7,989 bases of DNA from Fimadaptatus sp963928645 (lineage in GTDB: Bacteria > Bacillota > Clostridia > Christensenellales > Aristaeellaceae). The position numbers and the translations under genes are program-made. Below are positions 1 to 4,905 of this stretch, in pieces (positions within the stretch are counted from its first letter, which is position 1; the number at the start of each line of letters is the position of its first letter). Under the pieces are notes generated by a model. That model saw only the letters and a program-made list of their open reading frames with translations, was not told where the DNA came from and did not search any database. Location: the NCBI GenBank assembly GCA_963928645.1, contig CAWVGT010000212.1, positions 1 to 7,989 on the forward strand, written 5' to 3'.

Positions 1-90
1 ACTTGCACAGAGGCATGCCGTAGAATATTTGCTACTTGGGAAACAGCTTGTAGCGCGTCCGGGCGCACTGATAACCTTCGGGCGCGCCTC
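1..90. repeat. Weak repeat pair, left member, with GC-rich hairpin
   Basis: The first 56 bases are about 75% identical to 227-282, sharing CAGAGGCATG, GAATA and GAAACAG blocks. The homologous part ends in a hairpin: GCGCGTCCG at 53-61 pairs with CGGGCGCGC at 79-87, with one G-T pair. The window opens inside this copy, so its true left edge is not visible. Confidence 0.55.
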
Positions 91-226
91 TATCATTTGA
101 CACAGCAGCCTGCGCAGGCAATTTTGCCCAGCATATGAGCGTCACATTCTAGCTCTACAAGATATCGGCCCGCGATTGTCCTGGCTGGCCTGTTTGCGAT
201 ATCGCTTATGCGCATGTTCAGAACGC

Positions 227-313
227 ACTTGAGCAGAGGCATGACGTGGAATACTCGCGACATTTGAAACAGTATTAAGCGCCCGGATGCGCTCATGGCA
301 TTCGGACGCGCTT
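227..313. repeat. Weak repeat pair, right member, with long hairpin
   Basis: This segment corresponds to 1-90 with an offset of 226. It ends in a strong stem: AAGCGCCCGGATGC at 277-290 pairs with GCATTCGG at 298-305 and GCGCTT at 308-313, with a two-base bulge, one G-T pair and a 7-base loop. A short T run follows. It resembles an intrinsic terminator, but no gene is seen upstream on the plus strand. Confidence 0.55.
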
Positions 314-463
314 TAACCCGTCGCTTAGTTTCGACAGTTCTGGCAAGCTGTGGTCGAGCTTTGGATATGACCTGGCAATTTACTGGTTGCGATTGTTTGA
401 TATGCTTGCAGTCGCCTTGGTTGACGCATTGTTCGCTTTATTGATAGCGCGATTGCGCCGGTA

Positions 464-685
464 TGCCGCATGTGCATCCAGGCGCAATACAGTTCGCCGA
501 CAAACCAAACTGAGTGCCGATAACTCAGTTCGCTTGGCAATGGCGGCTTCCGCAGATTTAGCGACAACGCGTGCTGCGATGGCAGTAGTTTGCAATGTCG
601 TCCACACATAAAGACGAAACCGGCTTAAAGCAAGCACGACGTCCCACAGAATCCGATCTGTCTATAGCACATTATTGCACCCTGA
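464..685. repeat. Repeat unit 3 (222 bp), strong copy
   Basis: By eye this unit is about 85% identical to the next one. The longest conserved block covers roughly 547-655 and includes CTTCCGCAGATTTAGCGACA and CAGAATCCGATCTGTC. Differences are mostly substitutions plus a few single-base indels that cancel out, so the period returns to exactly 222. It contains a perfect inverted repeat, AACTGAG at 508-514 and CTCAGTT at 524-530. The last 25 or so bases of the preceding unit (about 440-463) match the end of this one, which places unit 2 in the same array. Confidence 0.8.
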
Positions 686-907
686 TGCCGCATGTGCCCC
701 CAGTGCAATTCAATTCACCGGCAAACCAAACTGCGTACCGATAACTCAGTTTGCACGGCAATAGCCAGCTTCCGCAGATTTAGCGACAACGCGCGCTGCG
801 ATGGCAGTGGTTTGCAATATCGTGCACACATAAAGACGAAACCGGCTTTAAAGCAGGCACGTCGTCCAACAGAATCCGATCTGTCAATGGCCCGCATTTC
901 ACCCGGT
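686..907. repeat. Repeat unit 4 (222 bp), strong copy
   Basis: This is the downstream copy of the 464-685 unit. Its hairpin has moved by two pairs: CAAACTG at 727-733 pairs with CAGTTTG at 747-753. The inner pairs present in unit 3 are lost, but new outer pairs are gained. Stem potential is therefore kept although the bases changed, which suggests structure matters. Two copies alone cannot prove this. Confidence 0.8.
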
Positions 908-997
908 TGCCGCATGCACATCCGGACAAAGCACCTGCTCCGTCGCCAGGCGCGCCCCGGCCACGCCCGCATGCACATCGCGGCTCCCGCGCCGCGC

Positions 998-1399
998 TCA
1001 CAGCCCCGCCACCGCAGCCAGCACCGCGCCCAGCGCCTTGCCCAGCATCAGCGCTATCACCGCCGGTATCGTCAGCCCCGCCACGCGCGAGCGCACGATC
1101 AGCACCGGCATCAGCTCCAGCAGTTCGGCCAGCGCCGCCGCCGTCATGCCCACGAACATGCCGCCCAGCCCCAGCATCGCCACGCCCGCCCAGCGCCCCA
1201 GCGGCACGCTCAGCCCCGCCAGGTGCATGAACGACGCGCCCGCCGCGCCCAGCGCCACCGCCCAGCCGTAGCCCGCGCGCTGGCCGCCGAATATCGTTAT
1301 CGCCCGCGTCAGCACGCCCAGCGCCAGCATCGCCCCGCCGTACGCACTGCCCGCCACCAGGCCCGACAGCCCCGCTACGCAGTATGGTATCAGCGCCAT
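998..1399 (-). CDS. spoVAB: Stage V sporulation protein AB (SpoVAB)
   Basis: Integral membrane protein of 133 residues, close to the usual SpoVAB length of about 140. Three or four hydrophobic helices are visible at about 5-27, 45-63, 70-95 and 108-132. The family signature FVGMTAAALAELLELMPVL (82-100) matches the Bacillus SpoVAB core as I recall it, and LMLGKALGA (117-125) matches its C-terminal helix. SpoVA proteins act in the inner forespore membrane in dipicolinate movement; the individual role of AB is not defined. The start follows AAGGGAG with 5-base spacing and lies 22 bases after spoVAA, so the two are almost certainly co-transcribed. No spoVAC follows. Beyond the stop, an imperfect GC hairpin (979-996) has no T run, so no clear terminator is seen. 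Confidence 0.9.
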   Translation of the reverse strand: MALIPYCVAGLSGLVAGSAYGGAMLALGVLTRAITIFGGQRAGYGWAVALGAAGASFMHLAGLSVPLGRWAGVAMLGLGGMFVGMTAAALAELLELMPVLIVRSRVAGLTIPAVIALMLGKALGAVLAAVAGL

Positions 1400-1421
1400 A
1401 TCCGCTCCCTTCCGGCCGCGC

Positions 1422-1976
1422 TCAGCGCCGGCCCATCTCGTCGGCCTGCTCCAGCTGCTTGCGGTAGCCCTGCAGCTTCAGCGCCAGCGGCGACTTGCTC
1501 CGCCCGCCCAGCAGGAAGAACCCGCCCACGCCCGCCAGCACGCCCAGCGCATACGGCGCCGCCAGCTCAAGCGGCGTGGCCTCGCCCCCGCCCAGCATCG
1601 CGCAGATCGCGCGCTGCGCCTCCAGCATGTTCACGTCCGCATGGAAAAACGTCATGCCCAGCGCCGCCCCGCCGAACAGCAGCAGCACCAGCACGACCTT
1701 CAGCGCCCACGCCAGCGGCCCGCGCCGGTGGTCGCGCCGCGACACGAATATCTCGCCGCTGCCCAGCACCTCTATGCGCGCCTGCGGCCGCAGTCGGCCT
1801 ATGCGCTCGGCCAGCTCCACCGCGTCCACGCGCCGGCCCGCCGCCGGCACATCCAGCTCCAGCGCCTCCAGCTCCGCATCGCGCGGGGCCATGTGCGCCA
1901 CGTCGCGCAGGCATACCTCCGCCTGCGCGCCCACCTCGCATTCGGGCAGGAATTGTATGTATATCACGTCGCTCAT
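1422..1976 (-). CDS. spoVAA: Stage V sporulation protein AA (SpoVAA)
   Basis: Protein of 184 residues, slightly shorter than Bacillus SpoVAA (about 206). The N-terminal half (1-88) is soluble. Two membrane helices follow at about 91-111 and 141-157, with a charged C-terminal tail. Recognition rests on FHADVNM (111-117), which corresponds to the FHEDVSM motif of Bacillus SpoVAA, on the spacing of the two helices, and on SPLALKLQGYRKQLEQ (162-177), which resembles the conserved tail. It is expected in the forespore inner membrane with other SpoVA proteins. Its ATG overlaps the stop of the upstream 57-residue gene (ATGA), suggesting translational coupling; the AGGAG at 1988-1992 is 11 bases away, longer than ideal. 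spoVAB follows directly. Confidence 0.9.
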   Translation of the reverse strand: MSDVIYIQFLPECEVGAQAEVCLRDVAHMAPRDAELEALELDVPAAGRRVDAVELAERIGRLRPQARIEVLGSGEIFVSRRDHRRGPLAWALKVVLVLLLFGGAALGMTFFHADVNMLEAQRAICAMLGGGEATPLELAAPYALGVLAGVGGFFLLGGRSKSPLALKLQGYRKQLEQADEMGRR

Positions 1977-2146
1977 TCAAGCACACGCTCCTGCGCAATG
2001 GCGCCGACCAGTCGCGCCGTATTGAACGCTATCCTGTCCTGCTCATGCGTGAGCGCCGCCATCAGCGCGCACAGCACGCACAGCAGCGTCACCAGCGCCA
2101 CTATGCTGGCTATGCGGGCGCGCCGCTGGGCCTCGTTGTGTTCCAT
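1973..2146 (-). CDS. Small single-helix membrane protein leading the spoVA operon
   Basis: I do not recognise this 57-residue protein. It has a short charged N-terminus (MEHNEAQRRAR), one hydrophobic helix at about 12-32 (cysteines at 23 and 26) and a polar C-terminal tail of about 25 residues with Glu, Gln, Asp and Arg. This suggests an N-in, C-out single-pass protein. I chose the ATG at 2146 because GGAGG (2154-2158) then has a 7-base spacing. The ATG six bases upstream would leave only one base, and a still earlier ATG at 2209 would place the proposed promoter inside the gene. The stop overlaps the spoVAA start by four bases (ATGA), and a sigF/sigG-like promoter precedes it. This position argues for a forespore-expressed protein acting with SpoVA, but function is unknown. 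Confidence 0.7.
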   Translation of the reverse strand: MEHNEAQRRARIASIVALVTLLCVLCALMAALTHEQDRIAFNTARLVGAIAQERVLE

Positions 2147-2344
2147 CGCCATCCCTCCGCACATCGTTTTGCACTTATATTGCCCGCCCGCACGCGCGCT
2201 TATGCGCACAGAACCGAGCGCGCCATCTTAATCGCGGCCGACAGCCGCTGGAACATACCAATGCCATAAACCGTCAAATAATAGGTATGTCAGGCTATAA
2301 TCCAATTTCCAGATACATATGATGAGCACAAAGGAGGTCAAACA
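2147..2344. other. Divergent intergenic region between spoVA operon and spoIID
   Basis: This 198-base region separates two divergent sporulation units. It contains an AT-rich island (about 2250-2325) within GC-rich surroundings. The spoVA-side promoter is listed separately. On the spoIID side, TATAAT (2296-2301) and GATACATA (2312-2319, similar to a sigE -10) are visible, but neither has a convincing -35 partner, so I do not call a specific spoIID promoter. Confidence 0.5.
2176..2205 (-). promoter_or_regulatory. Candidate forespore sigF/sigG promoter for the spoVA operon
   Basis: Reading the minus strand, GCATA (2205-2201) is followed by 15 bases and then GGGCAATATA (2185-2176). The Bacillus sigF pattern as I know it is GYATA, about 15 bases, GGNNANAMTN; only one informative -10 base differs. 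sigG recognises a similar -10. Transcription would start near 2169, leaving about 23 bases before the ATG at 2146 with the GGAGG in between. spoVA in Bacillus is a forespore operon, so the assignment fits its context. Confidence 0.45.
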
Positions 2345-4144
2345 GTGTTTGCCAGAAAAATATTCCGCGCGCTGGCGCTGCTGATGGCGCTGATGCTGCC
2401 GCTGGGCGCGCTCGCCGACGCCGTCGCGCCCGACGCTTCGCCCACGCCCGGCGCTTCGACCGCGCCCGACACCTCGCCCGCGCCCACCGAGCTGGCGCGC
2501 GAGGACGGCACGCTGCGCGTGCTGCTGACCTATCCCGGCGAAGGCCTGACCGAGGTCGACATAGCGCTGGACGGCAGTTACTCGATCGACGGCAACGCGG
2601 GCTTCCGGTTCGCGCGCGGCTCCAGGCTGCACGTATTCGTGTCCGAGGGCGAGCCGGTGCTCAGCTATGAGGGCCTGACGCTGCACATGGGCGACGGCTT
2701 TGAGCTGACCCGCCACGCTACCACCGGCGAAAACGGCCTGCGCATAGGCGAAGTGGAGGGCCTCTACGAGGGCGACCTGTCGATAACCGTGCTCGACGGC
2801 GAGCTCAGGCTGGTGCTGAGCATATACATAGAGGACTACCTGAAGGGCGTCGTGCCCTACGAGATGAGCGACTCGTTCCCGATAGAGGCGCTCAAGGCCC
2901 AGGCGATAGCCGCGCGCACATACGCGCTGCGCCGCCGCACCTCCACGCGCGACTACGACGTCTACGACAACACCAACGACCAGGTGTTCCGCGGCTACAA
3001 CGCCCAATACGTCAACGCCGCGCGCGCCGTCGAGGAGACCGCGGGCATAGTGGGCACCTACAACGGAAAGCTGTCCGAGTGCTTCTACTCGGCGTCCAAC
3101 GGCGGCCAGACCGACCTGTACGCCAACGCGTTCGGCAGCGACGAGGACTACGGCTACCTCGACATGCGCAACGACCCCTATGACCTGGCCAATCCGCAGA
3201 GCCGCGTAAAGACCGCCAGCGTGCCCAAGCAGCCCGGCGCGCAGCAGCTGCCCGAGGCGCTGGACGCGCTGCTCAAGTCGGCGCTGAGCGAGCAGCTCAG
3301 CTCGATGGGCTACGACGACTCGGCCGAGAACATAGTCATAATCGACATACAGTCGATCACGCCGCACACGCCCAAGTACGACGTGCCCAGCCGCGTGTTC
3401 ACCAAGCTGCGCTTCGAGCTGCGGGTGATGGCGCGCAAGCTCGAGCCCGACCCGACGGCCGCCGCGACCGCCGAGGCCACGTCCGCGCCCGCCGACGCCG
3501 GGGCGACCGCGCAGCCCGCGGGCGAGACGGTCGACCTGAACGGCGTGCAGCCGGGCGAGCTGAGCGTGCTCAGCCAGGTGTTCACGGTCGATCTGGACAT
3601 ATTCGACGCGGTCGAGGACGCGCTGGGGCTGTCGATCAACCGCACCGACAACGAGCTGATCACCGTGCGCGACGACGGCGACCGGTTCGTGATAGAGTCG
3701 CGCCGGTTCGGCCACGGGCTGGGCATGAGCCAGCGCGGCGCCGAGTACATGGCCGGCGAATACGGCTGGACGTATATGCAGATACTCGAGTTCTACTATC
3801 CGGGCATGGAATTTGTAGAGCGCGGCTACGCGCCGGTGATACTGCCCGAGATAACCCAGGAGGCCGTGGCCACGCCCCGGCCCACCGCCGAGCCCACGCC
3901 CCGGCCCACATACGTGCCGGTGGGCGAGCTGCCCGAGGGCGCGTTCTACGCGCAGGTCGCGCTGGCCAACCCCGACTCCACGCTCAACCTGCGCGCCGAG
4001 CCCAACACGACCTCGCAGATAGTGTATCTGCTTATGGACGGCCAGCAGGTGATAGTGCTGGAGGACCTGGGCACCGGCTGGGTGCGCATAAGCGTGGGCG
4101 ATTACCAGGGCTACGTGGCCGCGCAGTACCTCAAGATGATATAG
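2345..4144 (+). CDS. spoIID: SpoIID-family lytic transglycosylase with C-terminal SH3 domain
   Basis: Secreted peptidoglycan-cleaving enzyme of 599 residues, much longer than Bacillus SpoIID (about 340). A signal peptide covers 1-26 (MFARKIFRAL, hydrophobic core, ALADA), followed by a Pro/Thr/Ala linker to about 50. The SpoIID domain starts near 145: YIEDYLKGVVPYEM (161-174) carries the expected catalytic Glu173, then EALKAQAIAARTYAL (181-195), FYSASNGGQT (247-256) and FGHGLGMSQRGAEYMA (455-470). A low-complexity Ala/Thr/Pro insert (368-395) interrupts the domain. A second linker (504-525) leads to a bacterial SH3 domain (about 533-599, NLRAEPN at 548-554). The start is GTG after a perfect AAAGGAGG with 7-base spacing. 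SpoIID works with SpoIIM and SpoIIP in engulfment; neither is present here, so a LytB-like paralogue is possible. Confidence 0.88.
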   Translation: MFARKIFRALALLMALMLPLGALADAVAPDASPTPGASTAPDTSPAPTELAREDGTLRVLLTYPGEGLTEVDIALDGSYSIDGNAGFRFARGSRLHVFVSEGEPVLSYEGLTLHMGDGFELTRHATTGENGLRIGEVEGLYEGDLSITVLDGELRLVLSIYIEDYLKGVVPYEMSDSFPIEALKAQAIAARTYALRRRTSTRDYDVYDNTNDQVFRGYNAQYVNAARAVEETAGIVGTYNGKLSECFYSASNGGQTDLYANAFGSDEDYGYLDMRNDPYDLANPQSRVKTASVPKQPGAQQLPEALDALLKSALSEQLSSMGYDDSAENIVIIDIQSITPHTPKYDVPSRVFTKLRFELRVMARKLEPDPTAAATAEATSAPADAGATAQPAGETVDLNGVQPGELSVLSQVFTVDLDIFDAVEDALGLSINRTDNELITVRDDGDRFVIESRRFGHGLGMSQRGAEYMAGEYGWTYMQILEFYYPGMEFVERGYAPVILPEITQEAVATPRPTAEPTPRPTYVPVGELPEGAFYAQVALANPDSTLNLRAEPNTTSQIVYLLMDGQQVIVLEDLGTGWVRISVGDYQGYVAAQYLKMI

Positions 4145-4154
4145 CGATACCAAA

Positions 4155-4166
4155 GGCGCATGCGCC
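4155..4166. repeat. 12-bp perfect palindrome between spoIID and ywlG
   Basis: GGCGCATGCGCC is a perfect 12-base palindrome 10 bases after the spoIID stop and just before the ywlG ribosome-binding site. No loop or T run is present, so it is not a standard terminator. It may be chance in GC-rich DNA. Confidence 0.35.
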
Positions 4167-4180
4167 GGGGAGGCAGAGAT

Positions 4181-4732
4181 ATGGACATACTTGATACGCT
4201 GTACGATCAGACGCGCCGGGCGCTCGACGAGCTGCTCGCGCGCGCGACAAAGCCGTTCTACGCGCCGCGGCTCGCGGTGGTGGGCTGCTCCAGCAGCGAG
4301 GCGCTGGGCGGGCTGATAGGTCACGCCTCGTCGCCCGAGGCCGGCGCGATAATGGCGCGCGCGGCGCTGGACGCCACCCGCGCACACGGCTGCGCGCTGG
4401 CCGGGCAGTGCTGCGAGCACCTGAACCGCGCGCTGGTCATGGAGCGCGAGTGCGCCGAGCGCATGGGGTATCAGATCGTATGGGCAGTGCCCCAGCCCAA
4501 GGCGGGCGGCTCGTTCGCCAGCGGGCTGTGGGGGCTGCTGAGCGATCCGGTGCTGGTCGAGCAGGTATCGGCCGACGCCGGGCTGGACATTGGCGACACG
4601 CTGATAGGCATGCACCTGCGGCGCGTGGCGGTGCCGGTGCGGCTGCAGCAGTCCGAGATAGGCCGCGCGCACGTGACCGCGGCGCTGTGCCGGCCGCCGC
4701 TGATCGGCGGGGCGCGCGCGCGGTATGAGTGA
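4181..4732 (+). CDS. ywlG: UPF0340 / TIGR01440 family protein (YwlG-like)
   Basis: Cytoplasmic protein of 183 residues, the normal size for this family, whose biochemical role is not established to my knowledge. Conserved segments in order: VVGCSSSEALGG (33-44), GQCCEHLNRALVMERE (75-90) with the paired Cys77-Cys78, PKAGGSFAS (106-114), DAGLDIGDTLIGMHLRRVAV (132-151), and AHVTAALCRPPLIGG (163-177). They agree closely with Bacillus YwlG as I recall it. I chose the ATG at 4181 because GGAGG (4169-4173) sits 7 bases upstream; an in-frame ATG at 4160 has no such site. It starts 36 bases after spoIID with no terminator between, so co-transcription is likely. In Bacillus ywlG sits near rpiB and glyA, so the sporulation-gene neighbour here is different. 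Confidence 0.9.
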   Translation: MDILDTLYDQTRRALDELLARATKPFYAPRLAVVGCSSSEALGGLIGHASSPEAGAIMARAALDATRAHGCALAGQCCEHLNRALVMERECAERMGYQIVWAVPQPKAGGSFASGLWGLLSDPVLVEQVSADAGLDIGDTLIGMHLRRVAVPVRLQQSEIGRAHVTAALCRPPLIGGARARYE

Positions 4733-4808
4733 GGCGGTGCTGAGCGCGGGCGCCGCGCTGATCGCCACGCGCGTCGCCTGCCGCCGCACAGGCCTGCGCG
4801 CCGGATAA
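4725..4808 (+). CDS. Possible 27-residue peptide overlapping the ywlG stop
   Basis: A small frame, starting MSEAVLSAGAALIATR and ending CRRTGLRAG, opens at an ATG that overlaps the end of ywlG by 8 bases. Its codons are almost all G- or C-ending, like real genes here, and it fills most of the gap before the terminator. However, no good ribosome-binding site precedes it and it resembles nothing I know. GC-rich DNA yields such frames by chance. Confidence 0.2.
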   Translation: MSEAVLSAGAALIATRVACRRTGLRAG

Positions 4809-4828
4809 GAATTCCATGAAAAACCAGT

Positions 4829-4853
4829 TCGGGCGCTTGTACGCAGCGCCCGA
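4829..4853 (+). terminator. Intrinsic terminator after spoIID-ywlG
   Basis: TCGGGCGCT (4829-4837) pairs perfectly with AGCGCCCGA (4845-4853) across a 7-base loop, giving a 9-bp stem. An A run (4818-4822) precedes it and a T-rich tail (TTATGTTAT) follows from 4854. This fits a Rho-independent terminator for the spoIID-ywlG transcript, although the T tail is interrupted. Confidence 0.65.
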
Positions 4854-4865
4854 TTATGTTATCAT
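4837..4865 (+). promoter_or_regulatory. Candidate sigA promoter for the P-type ATPase
   Basis: TTGTAC (4837-4842) and TATCAT (4860-4865) are separated by 17 bases. The -10 matches TATAAT at five of six positions and the -35 matches the TTG of TTGACA. Transcription would start near 4872, about 34 bases before the ATG at 4906. The -35 lies within the terminator hairpin above, so terminator and promoter share sequence. CATACTA (4863-4869) equals a sigG-type -10, but no matching -35 is present. Confidence 0.4.
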
Positions 4866-4905
4866 ACTAGATGTAAATCGATATCGCTGCAAGAGGTGCT
4901 CGAGC

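Larger units (their letters stand above)
1..922. repeat. Degenerate tandem repeat array, period about 222 bp, gene-free
   Basis: This stretch has no credible gene. The nonamer TGCCGCATG starts at 464, 686 and 908, exactly 222 bases apart each time. Related anchors (ATGCCGTAGAA near 15, ATGACGTGGAA near 241) extend the phase leftwards with a 226 then 222 spacing. The units at 464-685 and 686-907 are clearly homologous. The segments starting at 1 and 227 are a second, weaker pair. The fifth copy dies out about 15 bases after its anchor, where GC-rich sequence leading to spoVAB begins. Base composition is near 50% GC, far below the neighbouring genes. Single-base indels between copies disrupt every reading frame, so protein coding is unlikely. 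The array continues off the left edge. Its function is unknown. Confidence 0.75.

Noticed and set aside
97..125. Perfect TTGACA (97-102) as a promoter -35
   Set aside because: No acceptable -10 lies 16-18 bases downstream and no gene follows on the plus strand.
1..922. CRISPR array
   Set aside because: The unit is about 222 bp with divergence across the whole unit. There is no short conserved repeat with unique spacers and no cas gene.
325..978. Minus-strand frames at 325-609 and 715-978 that share PSQxALSLNLRK-like residues
   Set aside because: The similarity follows from the DNA repeat. One-base indels between copies break the frame, and composition does not match the real genes.
692..2269. 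Long plus-strand open frame (525 codons) rich in Arg, Pro, His and Ala
   Set aside because: It lies antisense to spoVAB, spoVAA and the small gene, starts in the repeat array, and has the low-complexity composition of a GC-rich shadow frame. The opposite strand gives recognisable proteins.
2273..2320. spoIID promoter with TATAAT (2296-2301) or a sigE-like GATACATA (2312-2319)
   Set aside because: Neither element has a convincing -35 at the right distance, so no promoter was called there.
2228..4789. Minus-strand open frame of 853 codons
   Set aside because: It is codon-aligned antisense to spoIID and ywlG. It is open because those genes lack TTA, CTA and TCA codons, and it shows no recognisable domain.
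4870..4905. Metal riboswitch ahead of the cation ATPase
   Set aside because: If transcription starts near 4872 the leader is only about 34 bases, too short for a yybP-ykoY or similar riboswitch, and no such motif is visible.
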